Positions 1-11,306 of a stretch of DNA of 64,000 bases are shown here, piece by piece. Below the pieces are notes generated by a model, which was not told the DNA's origin, ran no database searches, and saw only the letters and a list, made by a program, of their open reading frames with translations. A program made the translations under genes and the position numbers. Each line of letters opens with the position of its first letter. The stretch's first letter is position 1. This DNA comes from Hordeum vulgare subsp. vulgare (lineage: Eukaryota; Streptophyta; Magnoliopsida; Poales; Poaceae), in the NCBI RefSeq assembly GCF_904849725.1, contig NC_058518.1, positions 210,750,741 through 210,814,740 on the forward strand. The letters are read 5' to 3'.

Positions 1-1000
1 CATGCAAGATACAAAACTCAGTGCAATAGCCAACTCTCCAAACAAGATAAGCATGATAACTCAAGAGAGTTCCAAAATCAACCTAAGTAAAAGCTCTTAA
101 AAAGATTAGCATGAAAGCTAAGAGCTAAGCATGACAGTAGCAACGAAAAGTTGAAGAACACACAAAAAGAATAAGCATGAAAAGCTATGTTGTGTTCTAG
201 AGTGGAATGGAGCATGTGTCTCTCCCAAACAAGGTAGTCTAGGTTCCGACTTGTTATGACCAGGAAACTAAACTAAAACAAACTATAAATCAAATAGCGG
301 GATGCTCCAAGCATAGCACATATCGCATGAAGTGATAAAAATATAGCATGGAGATGGACGACCTGATGATTGTTGATAGAGAAGGGGATGCATGGGGGAA
401 TCCCCAAGCTTAGACGCTTGAGTCTCCTTGAATATTTCTTGGGATGCATGGGGGCATTCCCAAGCTTGAGATTTTGACACTCTTTTATCTTCTTTCATCA
501 TCTCTCCCATCGCATTACTTGAAATTAATTCAATACCTGTTGGAAATAAAGATTTTCATCAAAATCTACTACTTCTAGTGATTTCCAAAAGATTTTTGCA
601 AATAAAAAAGCAAGCTTAGTATTCGCACAACAATGAAAACACAAAACAAGGCAGAATCTATGAAAAATAGAACATCATGTAGTAAATAATTTATTTGGGG
701 CACTTCTGCAACTCTAATTAAAAAACTCAGAACATATGCGAGAAATACAATTATATAGAGCATGCTTTCAAAAAAAGTGATATCAAAAAGATGATATGGT
801 GATTTTTGGAGAATTTTTCCGTCAAGTAGACATAATCTGTTTCTCGACAGCATATCACAAATTTTGAACTTTCTAGCAATCGCAGGCTATAACTTGCCAC
901 AAAGCTTAAAACTAAAGATACAGTGATGTTGCTACTGTAGTAACACACATGAAGACCACTAAAACAGAAACTAAAAACATATTGGGTTGCCTCCCAACAA
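1..1000 (-). other. Untranslated 3' region of RT-1
   Basis: No convincing coding sequence. On the minus strand it carries two copies of an AAGCTTGGGRATKCCCCCATGCATCCC-like motif (about 380-470), a relative of the purine tract found before the 3' LTR of related elements. Near the left edge the heptamer AGCATGA recurs loosely about every 40-60 bases (around 50, 110, 130, 175). The short open frames here have no recognisable domain. Confidence 0.55.
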
Positions 1001-1047
1001 GCGCTTTCTTTTATGCCTTTGAGCTAGGCACAATGCAAGAAGGAGGA

Positions 1048-1746
1048 TCAAGATTCTGCGAAGTTATAGGAATTATAAAAACCTTCAAACGTATCCTCAA
1101 CAAGTTCATCCTTATTTTTCTTAGGGAACGCGTATGTACCTTTCGATTTCCCACGTAAGCGTATGTGTCGTTTACCTACATCAATCAATCCTCTCATGGC
1201 TTGGAGGATGTCCCTTCCAAGCACTATATTCCCTTTGTTGGGCTCCACGATGAAGAAATCAACCGTTGCATTCCTTTTAGAGAATGTAACCTGGACATAT
1301 TTTACCTTTCCCTGGATTTCAGAAATATCCCCATTAGTATGTTCATGATAAGATGAAAAAATTTACATGTATAACTATAGAGAATCATAAACAACTTTTG
1401 GCATGGTAGAAACCATGGATCCAATATCACAATAAGAAAGGAAGTCTTGGTTAGAGATGCTAATTCTAACAAAAGTTTCCCAGTCATCGTCTATTTTCAA
1501 AATTTGTTCCTTATAAACCATGGGTTTCTCTCTTTCTCTTAATTCTAGATCATCTATTTTCCCTTCAACAGTAGCAAGTCTATCTATAATAGTGTCATAA
1601 CCATGATTATAAACAAGATTATTAGATAGACCATGTATAATATCAAGTGATGTAGCCTCATCACACTCTAAGAAATCTCCTTTAGCTATAATATCAAGAG
1701 AGTGTTTGCACCATATAAATATACCATGATAATAATTTCTAAGCAC
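1048..1746 (-). pseudogene. gag-protease remnant of RT-1
   Basis: Two minus-strand frames carry an aspartic-protease (retropepsin) remnant. The frame at 1375-1746 ends with CDIGSMVSTMPK, matching the D-[IL]-G-[AS] catalytic loop of Athila-type proteases. The frame at 1048-1248 carries IVLGRDILQAMRGLIDVGK, matching the ILGRPFL segment of the same fold. A stop and frame change separate them. Retropepsin would cleave the gag polyprotein in the virus-like particle. The upstream part (about 1540-1746) resembles the gag tail, with a charged stretch. It is too short and broken to be functional. Confidence 0.7.
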
Positions 1747-2020
1747 AATTTTGATAGGTATCCAAGGAATAATTCTTTTGTGTGCTTCAGAAATTCTATC
1801 CCATGCTTCCTTTATATTATCTCCATTCCTTTGATGGAAATCTAGGACCTAAAATTCCTTCCAAGCATCAAACCTTAACATCCTTGACAACTAAAAGCAA
1901 AGTAATTGATTTTTTGTGGTTTTGGTATAGGACTCTAAAGCAAAAACTAGAAAGCAAACTAACAAGACTAAAAGCAAAGGTAAAATATAGTGTGCAACTC
2001 CCTTATCTTGAAGATTGGAG

Positions 2021-2038
2021 TCCCCGGCAACGACGCCA
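2021..2038 (-). other. Primer-binding site of RT-1 (tRNA-Asp type)
   Basis: The minus strand reads TGGCGTCGTTGCCGGGGA ten bases inside the LTR. It is complementary, with one mismatch, to the 3' end of plant tRNA-Asp (…CCCCGGCAACGGCGCCA). It would prime minus-strand cDNA synthesis. Confidence 0.8.
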
Positions 2039-2048
2039 GAAATTCGCT

Positions 2049-3679
2049 TGATGACAAGATGATGTATATACTTCTCACCCCACATTGGATACCCCAAGTG
2101 GAAGGTGGAGATGTACTCAGCAGCAAATTTCCCTTATACGGAGACTGTAAGGTTTATCGAACCAGGAGGACTCCTAGGCTCAACAAGTAGGTGTCTTCTA
2201 CCCTGGTGCTTGCAGAAAACATGGACCTGCACACACAACAAATAACTTTGCTCCCAACGAGTATAGAGAGGTTGTCAATCTCTTAGGCCTTGTAGTTTGC
2301 AGAGGATCAAAACACAAGCGGGAAGGTAATAGTGATTGCAATGGAAAAGTAAATGAAAGCGGTAAATGATGGAGGTGTAAACAATGATGGTGATTTGGAC
2401 CAGAGTCACATGATGTTCACTAGTGATGTCTCTCTCCCAAAAGACAATAAACAACTATGCTAGGCTAAACAAATCATAGTTGGGCAACTGATAGAATTAT
2501 GATCGCACCGCAATGCTAATTATGCTCCTTGATAGTTAGAGGTTCAATAGTAATGGGCAGTACGCCAACACAAGTTGATCGTTTATTCATAAGCATCTAC
2601 TTACTAATCATCCACCTCGAGATATTTATCCAGAACATCTCTCGGGTATTAAGTTGCGACACCCACCCACAGTATAAACTCAAAGCAACATACAACTGCA
2701 TTAACAAACTATGTGTAAGGTAAACAATCCTTGCCACCATGGTCACAAGAATCATTGTTTTCTCCCTGGTGGCAACAAGCATATCCCCTAGTCTCATGTT
2801 TTTGTCACTCAAGCTAGACATCGAGGGGCCCAAACCCACAATCATGTGTATCGCTCCCTGTTGGAGTTACGATCTACTACTTGGCCAAAGCAAAGAAAAG
2901 CAACAGAGAACATGCAAGAATCACTATGGAACATAATATGAAAGGATAATCAAATATATAACTCATAACAATATGAACATAATCTCATAATCCATCGGAT
3001 CCCAGCAAACCGAGCATACATAGATGGCTTGACCATGTAGGGCAGCTCACAAGGACAAACCATTGAAGCACAAGATTGGATAGAAGACATCACATAGCTA
3101 CTGGTCAGGGACTCATGGTCCAAGGGAAACTACTCACGGCACATCCGGGAAGCGTCCATGGCGGTGGAGAAGCTCCCGGAGGTCAATCCTCCCTCCGGCA
3201 GGGTGCCAGGAAGAGGTCTCCTAATGCTCATGATCTTGGAAGCGCTACGGTGGCGGAACGATGGAGAAGTTCGCTATTCCAGAAAGTATGCGAGGGTTTC
3301 CTCACGGAAGTCTAAATATAGGCCAAAGGAGGGCACCAGAGGAGGTGGGGCCCACCACGGCGACCTCCTGGCGCGGCCTAGGGCATGGTCGCACCAGCAT
3401 GCCGCCTGGGAGGCCCCTGGCCCTCCTTCGGTGATCCCGAAGCTTCTGTGTTGCTGATTTTTGTATATATTTTTCTGGTTTTTTTCGGGCTTCGGAAAAT
3501 TGGGAAAAAGCACTTGCAAAAAAGTCATCAGCACACAGAAACTAGCACTGGGTGCACTGAGTTAGTAGGTTAGTCCAAATATATGTAAAATGATATAAAA
3601 ATGTAGCAAAACATATAACAATGTCACCCAAAAAGATAATGGAACAAGCAGAAATTATAGATACGTTTGGGACGTATCA
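2049..3679 (-). repeat. 5' LTR of RT-1 (1631 bp)
   Basis: On the minus strand it starts TGATACGTCCCAAACGTATC and ends CTTGTCATCA, directly before the primer site. A TATA-like TATATTTAG lies at about 3311-3320 with GC-rich sequence upstream, so transcription would run leftward. The overlapping open frames at 3076-3573 lie in this GC-rich promoter zone and show no domain. The second LTR is outside the window. Confidence 0.8.
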
Positions 3680-3837
3680 CGTGCTATAGGTGAGATTGAC
3701 GCTCGAGAGATCCTTAATGTCTTCTAGTTCATATTTGTAAATGCATGCGATCCATAGTTTGGTTAAACTGTACATATGGTCCTTGGTTATGGATCCCCGC
3801 AGCTGCCCATGATATTTTGAGAATGAAACTGTCCCTA

Positions 3838-4658
3838 CTAGGGACATACCTGACGGGTGACCGGGCTATGCCATGGGGATCGTATCCCTATTTTTTGGGC
3901 CGGCCACTCCTGTGTGGGATCCGATTGAGCTCGGGCTTGCTTACCCACTTGCCGTGCCTCGATGAGAGGCTTACTACTTGATGCTTCTACATTGTATTGG
4001 CATTGAGCTGTCGAGGTTGTTGTGTGATCCTCGGTCTCGAGAAATCGCTCTGTACTGTAGTTGATAGTCATAACACCTGTGGGTTTGGGCATCTTGAGCT
4101 TTAGGTAAGCGTAATGAGGCACAACATTGAAGCGGGCGAATCTTGTGCGGCTGAGTAAAGCGTGGTACCCGCTACGAAAAGGGACAATATCGAAGATTAA
4201 ATCTTTGTTGCGAAAGTTTTCGAGTGAGCCAAACACAACCTACAGTATTATCATGCCCGAGAAACGGGCCTAGATATATGGGATTACTCCTTTTAAGGTA
4301 GTGTTGCTGGGTTTAATTCTTGATGGGTCTATGCCCATATATCTCACCGGATCTGAGTAAATCTGATTAAGGATACTTCCTTCGTCCATAAGGACTCTGG
4401 TGAGGTGATACCCATCTATGATGTGTCTAGGACAAGGGCGGCCGACCCTCCATGATGGATGCTAGTTGGGTGGTCCATACGATGGAAGGTAATCGGACAA
4501 GCCAACCATGCGTTATGGTTCAGGGCTATGGGCTCTAGAGTGTAGACCTCCCGAACGGCTCGCTTCCTTTCTGTCTTTGGTATATGAGTGACATATATCA
4601 TGTTCACGGATTTTTCCTTATGGGGGGGAATGTTTCTGGCCCCCAGTGTTAGGACCAC
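3838..4658 (-). pseudogene. RT-2 retropepsin-like protease, decayed
   Basis: Reading leftward, a gag tail segment (MIYVTHIPKTERKRAVREVY, within 4416-4658) is followed by a catalytic-loop remnant VLMDEGSILNQIY (about 4375-4415). Then come IDPSRIKPSNTTLKGVIPYI and VFGSLENFRNKDLIFDIVPF, with PHYAYLKLKMPKPTGVMTI near 4080-4130. This order is that of the Tat/Retand protease domain. The loop has E in place of the usual second G of MDGGSSLN. Stops interrupt the frame after the IPYI segment and near 4240. The enzyme would process gag-pol; this copy cannot. Confidence 0.7.
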
Positions 4659-4681
4659 GGGGGCTCTTCATCGTCCTTGCT

Positions 4682-5570
4682 TCATTGGCCCTTGCCTTGT
4701 TCTTCGACAACTAGTTTTTTGGCCAGCTTAAACACCAAATAGTTACGGTTGGTGTGGGTGGGGGGCTTGTCTTGGGTGCCGTGGATTTGGCAGGGCCTCT
4801 CCATATTTTTTTCTAATGTAGTCGGTCCATTCCTCTTCCCTTTGAAGGGCCTCGTTCGGTATCCAGATTTCGAACTACTGAAGCCGTCATTAGTGGCCAT
4901 GTCTTCAGCGTCACCGTTGCAGTGACGACGTTTGCTTTTGTTTCACCTTGGATTGTCGTTCCCATCCTGGACTTCAGAGATACTGGTTTCATTCCAATTA
5001 TGGCTGCGCTAAGCTATACAATTGCCCTCACCCAAACAAAAGAGAGTCACGAGGGAAGTGAGAATGGACATTGTTCTAGTCTTGTCCGGTCCGAGCTGGC
5101 GACCGGCCATTCATATCGAATGTTATGTCTGAATGAGGCTATTGCCTCGGCATCCGGACAGCCAACTATCTGGTTCTTTTTGGCGAGGATCCTATTCCAT
5201 ACATCTCTGGCCGACTCTCCCGCCTTTGAGACGACGTAGCTGAGGTAGGAGGAGTCCGGGGGTCGGACGTAGGTTCCATGGAAACTAGATAGGAAGGCTT
5301 CCTTGAGCTCTTCCCAACTTCTGATAGAGTCTTCTGGTAAGGTGTTTAGCCAGTGTCGTGTTGGCCCTTTCAGCTTTAGGGGCAGTTAATTGATGTCATG
5401 GAGGTCATCTCCCCTGGCCATATGGATGTGGAGAAGGAAATCTTCTATCCACACGGTGGAATCCATAGTCCCGTAGTATTGCTCTATGTTTACGGGTATA
5501 AACCCTTCCGGGAATTGGTGCTCCCTAAGCTCATTTGCGAAGTGTAATGGGTGAGCGGTGCCTCTAACCC
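4682..5570 (-). pseudogene. RT-2 gag, central and C-terminal part
   Basis: The minus strand encodes a retrotransposon gag (retrotrans_gag-like) domain. Readable stretches include LPLKLKGPTRHWLNTLPEDS and IRSWEELKEAFLSSFHGTYV at about 5285-5400, then VSKAGESARDVWNRILAKKN. A Lys-rich segment leading toward the protease is at 4682-4900. Gag forms the particle shell. An in-frame stop (DIN*LPLKL) and later frame changes disable it. The plus-strand ORFs at 4922-5239 and 5598-6023 are shadows. Confidence 0.65.
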
Positions 5571-5983
5571 AGGCTATACTGTTGTAGAGATCAGCCGTTG
5601 GTTGTGCCTGGTATGATTCCCGATCTCTGTTGTTGTGGGTACTACGAGGTTGAACTCCATCCCATCGAGTGGGAGAGTGCCTTATGGATCCATAGATGGA
5701 TCTATTGTGAACTATTTTGTTGTCGAAGTGATGACCTCAGTCATTTTCCCACTGGGGTGCACATGTTCTTTTCCTTTCCTACAGGGAGGCTCGGTTCAAT
5801 AGTCGACTTCTCTGGCCGCAGTGTCGCGCTCTCGAGGGGACACGGGTTCTGGAGCCTCGGTGACATATCCTTCCTCGGCTTCCAATACTTTTGTCCATCT
5901 GTTGTTGATGGTTTCTTCTTCAGCTTGAAGCCATTGTTGCTTCGCCTGGAGGCTGCTGGCAATAGCTACGAGTTGTTGCCTGG

Positions 5984-5988
5984 ATTGT
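5984..5988. repeat. Left target-site duplication of RT-3 (ATTGT)
   Basis: Five bases directly before the RT-3 LTR. The right flank 15950-15954 reads ATCGT, differing by one transition, as expected for an ageing 5-bp duplication. Confidence 0.7.
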
Positions 5989-7487
5989 TGATACGTCCAT
6001 TTTGCATCATGTTTTCATGTTGATATTTATCGCTTCTTGGGCTATTATTTCACTTCACGGTACAATACTTATGCCTTTTCTCTCTTATTTTGCAAGGTTT
6101 ACATGAAGAGGGAGAATGCCGGCAGCTGGAATTCTGGCCTGAAAGTGGAGCAAGTTTGAGATACCTATTCTTCGCAACTCCAAACGCCGTAAAAATCAAC
6201 GATGATTTTTTCTGGATTTATAAAAAATACTGGGCCGAAGAAGTGCCAGAGGAGCGCAACCAGGGGGCCATAAGCCTGGTAGGTGCGCCCCCCAAGCCGC
6301 GCCGAGGGGGCTTGTGGGCTCCCTGGTGGCCCACTGGCCCCCTCTTCTACTATATGAAGTGTTCCATCTGGAAAAAAATCAGGAGGAGGCTTTTTCGTGA
6401 ATTTGCCGCCACCACGAGGCGGAACTTGAGCAGAACCAATCTAGAGCTCTGACAGGACGATCCTTACGGGGAAACTTCCCTCCCGGAGGGGGAAATCGTC
6501 GCCATCGTCATCACCAACACTCATCTCATCGGAGGGGACTCATCACCATCAACATCTTCATCAACACCATCTCATCTCCAAACCCTAGTTCATCTCTTGT
6601 AACCAATCTCCGTCTCGCGACTCCGATTGGTACTTGTAAGGTTGCTGGTAGTGTTAATTACTCTTTGTAGTTGATGCTTGTTTGATTACTTGGTGGAAGA
6701 GATTATGTTTAGAGCCTTGATGCTACTCATTACCTCTCTGGTCATGAATATGATTATGCTTTGTGAGTAGTTACTTTTGTTCCCGAGGACATGGGATAAG
6801 TCATGCTAATAGTAGTCATGTGAATTTGGTATTCGTTCGGTAATTTGATGTGTTGTATGTTGTTTTTCCTCTAGTGGTGTTATGTGAACGTCGACTACAT
6901 AACACTTCACCATGATTTGGGCCTAATAGAAGGCATTGGGAAGTAGTAAGTAGATGATGGGTTGCTAGAGTGACAGAAGCTTAAACCCTAGTTTATGCGT
7001 TGCTTCGTAAGGGGCTGATTTGGATCCACTAGTTTAATGCTATGGTTAAACTTTGTCTTAATTCTTCTTTCGTAGTTGCAGATGCTTGCAAGAGGGTTTT
7101 ATCATAAGTGGGATGCTTGCCCAAGTAAGGGCAGTACCCAAGCGTCGGTCCACCCACATATCAAACTATCAAAGTAACGAACGCGAATCATATGAACATG
7201 ATGAAAACTAGCATGACAGAAATTCCCGTGTGTCCTCGGGAGCGTTTTTCCTCCTATTATACTTTGTCCAAGCTTGTCCCTTGATACAAAAGGGATTGGG
7301 CTACTTTTGTTACTTGTTGCTTGCTACGAATCATCTCACCACACAATCACTTGTTACCGACAATTTCAGTGCTTGCAGATTTTACCTTGCTAAAAACCAC
7401 TTGTGAGATCCTTCTGCTCCTCGTAGGGTTCGACACTCTTACTTATCGAAAGGACTATGATTGATCCCCTATACTCGTGGGTTATCA
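5989..7487 (+). repeat. 5' LTR of RT-3 (1499 bp)
   Basis: Begins TGATACGTCC and ends GTGGGTTATCA. A TATA-like CTATATGAAG is at about 6349-6358, preceded by a GC-rich, partly self-complementary zone (6255-6340). It supplies the promoter and 5' end of the genomic transcript. Open frames at 5598-6023 and 6090-6452 overlap it and are not genes. Confidence 0.9.
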
Positions 7488-7498
7488 AGACTCTTTGC

Positions 7499-7517
7499 TA
7501 GCACCGTTGCCGGGGAG
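7499..7517 (+). other. Primer-binding site of RT-3 (tRNA-Asp type)
   Basis: TAGCACCGTTGCCGGGGAG, eleven bases after the LTR, matches the complement of plant tRNA-Asp 3' end with two transitions. Confidence 0.8.
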
Positions 7518-7593
7518 TGAAGCGCCTTTGGTAAATGCCAATTGGTAAGGAAATATTCATATAGTGTGCTGAAATTTATTGTCACTTGTCACT

Positions 7594-8367
7594 ATGGAAA
7601 CTAATCCTTTGAGGGGCTTGTTCAGGGTATCTTCAGCTCGAACGGAATCACAAAGAGTTTCTCCTCAACCTGCTGCACCTACTGAAAATAGTTTCTTTGA
7701 ATTTCCTTCGGGTATGCTTGAGAAACTGCTGGCTAATCCTTTTACAGGAGATGGAACATCACATCCAGACCTGCATCTAATCTATGTAGATGAAGTTTGT
7801 TATTTATTTAAGCTTGCACGTTTGGCCGAGGATGAGGTCAAGAATAAGGTCTTTCCATTACCTTTGAAGGATAAGGCGTTGACATGGTATAGGCTATGTG
7901 ATGATACTGGATCATGGGACTACCATCGGTTGAAATTGGAATTTCATCAAAAGTTCTATCCTATGCATTTAGTACATCGTGATCGGAATTATATTTATAA
8001 TTTTTGGCCTCGTGATAGAGAAAGCATCGCTAAAGCTTGGGGGAGGCTTAAATCAATGTTATGTTCATGCCCCAATCATCAGCTCTCGAGAGAAATTATC
8101 ATTCAGAACTTCTATGCTCGGCTTTCTCATGCTGATGGCACCATGCTTGACACTTCTTGTACTGGTTCTTTTATGAAGAGAGATATTGACTTAAAATGGA
8201 ATTTATTGGAGAGAATTAAACGCAACTCTGAATATTGGGAGCTTGAAGAAGGTAAGGAGTCAGGTATGAATTTCAAGTTTGATTGCGTTAAATCCTTTGT
8301 TGAAACAAATACTTTTTGTGACTTTAGCGCTAAGTATGGACTTGACTCTGAGATAGTAGCTTCATAG
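7594..8367 (+). CDS. gag: RT-3 gag (particle protein), first part of a gag-protease frame
   Basis: The ATG at 7594 (METNPLRGLF) is preferred over the upstream TTG of the same frame. Residues about 35-200 form a retrotransposon gag domain (NPFTGDGTSHPDLHLIYVDE, then LPLKDKALTWYRLCDD, KLEFHQKFYP), typical of Athila-type gag. The frame stops at a single TAG (8365-8367) and reopens in the same phase without another stop up to 9156. Gag and protease were therefore presumably one polyprotein. No zinc knuckle is evident. The protein would assemble virus-like particles in the cytoplasm. Whether the TAG is decay or a read-through signal cannot be told from one copy. Confidence 0.8.
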   Translation: METNPLRGLFRVSSARTESQRVSPQPAAPTENSFFEFPSGMLEKLLANPFTGDGTSHPDLHLIYVDEVCYLFKLARLAEDEVKNKVFPLPLKDKALTWYRLCDDTGSWDYHRLKLEFHQKFYPMHLVHRDRNYIYNFWPRDRESIAKAWGRLKSMLCSCPNHQLSREIIIQNFYARLSHADGTMLDTSCTGSFMKRDIDLKWNLLERIKRNSEYWELEEGKESGMNFKFDCVKSFVETNTFCDFSAKYGLDSEIVAS

Positions 8368-9156
8368 TGTGAATCATTTGCTGCTCATATTGATCTCCCC
8401 AAAGAGAAGTGGTTTAAAAATCATCCTCCTTTAGAAGTCAATGTAGTTAAACCCAATCCAGTTGAAGAGAGAGTCGTTGCCTATAATGATCCTGTTGTTC
8501 CGTGTGCTTACATTGAGAAACCACCTTTCCCTGTTAGGATAAAGGATTATTCTAAAGCTTCAACTGTGATACGTAGAGGCTACATTAGAACACCTACACC
8601 CGCTGAGAAAATTAGAGTTGAACCTAGCATTGCTATTATCAAAGATCTTCTGTCCGACGATGTTGAGGGACATAATATTCATTTCTGTGAAGATGCTACT
8701 AGAATTGCTAAACCTCATGCTAGAGACAAACATAGGCCTGTTGTTGGCACGCCTGTTGTTTCTGTTAAGATAGGAGATCATTGCTATCATGGTTTATGTG
8801 ACGTGGCTGCTAGTGTTAGTGCAATACCTCAATCCTTATATGATAAAATTAAAGACGAGATTGCACCTATAGAGATAGAACCTATTGATGTCACTATTCA
8901 GCTTGCCAATAGAGATACTATCTGCCCTGTGAGAATTGTTAGGGATGTTGAAGTCTTGTGTGGTAAAACGAAGTATCCTGCTGATTTCCTCGTTCTTGCT
9001 ACCGCTCAAGATAGCTTTTGTCCCATCATATTTGGCAGACCCTTCCTCAATACCGTCAATGCTCGTATTGACTGTGAGAAGCAAACAGTCACTGTTGGCT
9101 TTGAAGGTGTGTCACATGAGTTCAATTTCTCCAGGTTTGGTATACAACCTCATTAA
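8368..9156 (+). CDS. RT-3 aspartic protease region
   Basis: Same frame as gag after one TAG codon. The catalytic loop is CDVAASVSAIPQSLYDKI (about 8799-8852), where the usual D-[IL]-G-[AS] reads D-V-A-A, so the conserved Gly is replaced. Downstream are the strand-forming NRDTICPVRIVRDVEVLCG and the hallmark IIFGRPFLNTVNARIDC (about 9028-9078). Length and order fit a gypsy retropepsin that cleaves gag-pol. The Gly-to-Ala change in the active-site loop may weaken or kill activity. The frame ends with TAA at 9154-9156, cutting it from pol. Confidence 0.75.
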   Translation, partial: CESFAAHIDLPKEKWFKNHPPLEVNVVKPNPVEERVVAYNDPVVPCAYIEKPPFPVRIKDYSKASTVIRRGYIRTPTPAEKIRVEPSIAIIKDLLSDDVEGHNIHFCEDATRIAKPHARDKHRPVVGTPVVSVKIGDHCYHGLCDVAASVSAIPQSLYDKIKDEIAPIEIEPIDVTIQLANRDTICPVRIVRDVEVLCGKTKYPADFLVLATAQDSFCPIIFGRPFLNTVNARIDCEKQTVTVGFEGVSHEFNFSRFGIQPH

Positions 9157-10493
9157 AAAGAGTTGCCTAGTAAGGATGAAACTATTGCCTTAACTTTTGT
9201 TGCCATGCCTCCTACTGATCCCTTAGAGAAATACTTGCTTGAGCATGAAAATGATATGCATATGGATGAAAGGGATAAGATAGATATAGTTGTCTTAGAA
9301 TAATATCCTATCCTTAAGAATAATCTACCTGTTGAACTACTTGGGGATCCAACCCTACCAAAGGGTGATCCTATGTTCGAGCTTAAACAGTTGCCTGATA
9401 CTCTTAAGTATGCTTATCTTGATGAAAAAGAGATATATCATGTTATTATTAGTGCTAGCCTCTCAGAGCATGATGAAAAGAACTTATTAAAAACTCTTAG
9501 GAAGCATCGTGCTGCTATTGGATATACTCTTGATGATCTTAAGGGCATTAGTCCCACCCTATGCCAGCACAAGATTAAAACGGATCCTGATTCCAAACGA
9601 GTTGCTGATCATCAACGGAGATTAAATCCTAATATGAAAGAGGTAGTAAGAAAAAAATACCAAAGCTCCTGGAAGCGGGTATTATTTATCAAGTTGCTCA
9701 TAGTGATTGGGTGAGTCCGGTGCATTGCGTCCCTAGGATGGGAGGTATTACCGTTGTCCCTAATGATAAGGATGAATTGATCCCATAGAGGATTATTACT
9801 GGCTATAGGATGGTGATCAATTTTAGGAAATTGAATAAAGCTAGGAAATATCATTACCCTTTGCATTTTATTGACCAAATGCTAGAAAGACTGTCTAAAC
9901 ACACACACTTTTGCTTTCTAGACGGTTATTCTGGTTTCTCCCAAATACCAATTGCACAATCTGATCAGGAGAAAACCACTTTCCCCTGCCCTTGCGGTAC
10001 CTTTGCTTATAGACGTATGCCTTTTGGCTTATGTAATGCACCTGCTACCTTTCAAAGATGCATGATGGCTATATTCTCTGACTTTTGTGAAAAGATTGTT
10101 GAGGTTTTCATGGATGACTTCTCCATTTACGGGTCTTCTTTTGATGATTGCCTCGGCAACCATGATCGAGTCTTGCAGAGATGTAAAGACACCAACCTTG
10201 TCTTGAATTCGGAGAAGTGCCACTTTATGGTTAATAAAGGCATCGTCTTAGGACATAAAATTTCTGAAAGAGGTACTGAAGTCGATAAGGCTAAGGTTGA
10301 TGGAAACGAGAAAATGCCATACCCCACAGATATCAAAGGTATAAGAAGTTTCCTTGGTCATGCTGGTTTCTTTAGGAGGTTCATTAAAGACTTCTCTAAG
10401 ATTTCTAGGCCTCTTACCAATCTCTTGCAAAAGGATATTCCTTTTGTTTTTGACGATGATTGTGAGGATGCCTTCGAAATACTTAAGTAGGCT
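9157..10493 (+). pseudogene. pol: RT-3 reverse transcriptase, broken frame
   Basis: After the protease stop the same product continues through a linker (FELKQLPDTLKYAYLDEKEI, 9373 on; LKGISPTLCQHKIKTDPDSK) into the RT domain. Fingers and palm motifs are readable: VINFRKLNKARKYHYPLHFI, HFCFLDGYSGFSQIPIA, RRMPFGLCNAPATFQRCM, and the catalytic box VFMDDFSIYG (about 10108-10137) with both Asp kept. GHAGFFRRFIKDFSKISRPL follows as the connection. Stops near 9301 and 9787, a frameshift near 9645 and TAG at 10488-10490 break it. It would copy the genomic RNA into DNA inside the particle. Confidence 0.88.
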
Positions 10494-11306
10494 TTGATAA
10501 CTCCACCTATTGTTCAACCACCTGATTGGAACTTACCTTTTGAAATCATGTGTGATGCTAGTGATTACGTTGTTGGTGTTGTTCTAGGACATAGAGTTGA
10601 TAAGAAGTTGAATATTATTCACTATGCTAGTAAAACTCTAAATAGTGCCCAAAGAAACTATGCTAGTACGGAAAAGGAAATTTTAGCAGTCGTGTTTGCA
10701 TGTGAAAAGTTCAGGTCTTACATAGTTGATTCCAAAGTCACTATTTACACTCATCACGCTGCTATTAAGTACCTCGTGGAGAAGAAAGACGCTAAACCTA
10801 GACTTATCAGATGGGTTCTCTTGCTACAAGAATTTGATTTGCATGTTGTCGACAGGAAGGGTGCTGATAACCCCGCAGCAGATAACTTGTCTAGGTTGGA
10901 GAATGTTTCTGATGACCCACAACCTATTGATGATAGCTTTCCCGACGAGCAATTGAATGTCATCAATGCTTCACGTAGTGCACCATGGTATGCTGATTAT
11001 GCAAACTATATCGTTGCCAAATATATACCACCCAGTTTCACATACCAGCAAAAGAAGAAATTCTTCTTTGACTTGAGACATTACTTTTGGGATGATCCTC
11101 ACCTTTATAAGGCAGGAGTAGATGGTGTTATTAGACATTGTGTACCTGAACATGAACAGGGACTGATCCTACAGAAGTGTCACTCCGAGGCCTACGGAGG
11201 ACACCATGCTGGAGATAGAACTGGACCCAAGCTATTGCAATCAGGTTTCTATTGGCCCACTCTCTTCAAGGATGCCCGTAAGTTTGTCTTGTATTGTGAC
11301 GAATGA
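10494..11306 (+). CDS. RT-3 RNase H and integrase zinc-binding segment
   Basis: An uninterrupted frame. The RNase H-like domain starts at [19 protein letters not shown] (catalytic D in CDASD), then [20 protein letters not shown] (E in STEKE) and the closing [16 protein letters not shown]. From about 11150 it enters the integrase N-terminal HHCC finger: [20 protein letters not shown] then [19 protein letters not shown]. The second Cys of the finger, expected right after CDE, is a TGA stop (11304-11306). RNase H would remove RNA from the RNA-DNA hybrid. Confidence 0.85.
   Translation: MITPPIVQPPDWNLPFEIMCDASDYVVGVVLGHRVDKKLNIIHYASKTLNSAQRNYASTEKEILAVVFACEKFRSYIVDSKVTIYTHHAAIKYLVEKKDAKPRLIRWVLLLQEFDLHVVDRKGADNPAADNLSRLENVSDDPQPIDDSFPDEQLNVINASRSAPWYADYANYIVAKYIPPSFTYQQKKKFFFDLRHYFWDDPHLYKAGVDGVIRHCVPEHEQGLILQKCHSEAYGGHHAGDRTGPKLLQSGFYWPTLFKDARKFVLYCDE

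Larger units (their letters stand above)
1..3679 (-). mobile_element. RT-1: Athila-type Ty3/gypsy LTR retrotransposon, non-autonomous, 5' part
   Basis: Read on the minus strand, a complete 5' LTR is followed by a tRNA-Asp primer site, a short protease-like coding remnant and a long untranslated region that runs off the left edge. No reverse transcriptase, RNase H or integrase lies between the protease remnant (ending near 1048) and the GGGAGGCAACCCAATA tract (984-999) that in my memory closes the coding part of such elements. The copy therefore looks non-autonomous. It lies within RT-2; the flanking base group beside the LTR is CGTGC at 3680-3684, but the partner duplication is outside the window. 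Confidence 0.75.
3680..5988 (-). mobile_element. RT-2: Tat/Retand-type Ty3/gypsy element, first segment (gag-protease)
   Basis: Minus-strand gag and protease of a gypsy element. It is cut on the left by RT-1 and on the right by RT-3, and resumes at 15950. Assignment rests on the gag segment, the protease loop and the LTR/primer context at 16968-17460. It is older than both insertions it hosts. Confidence 0.75.

Noticed and set aside
1..200. Recurring AGCATGA words as a possible satellite
   Set aside because: Spacing is irregular and the sequence between copies is not repeated.
3076..3573. Overlapping open frames on both strands
   Set aside because: They fall in the GC-rich promoter zone of the RT-1 LTR and show no domain.
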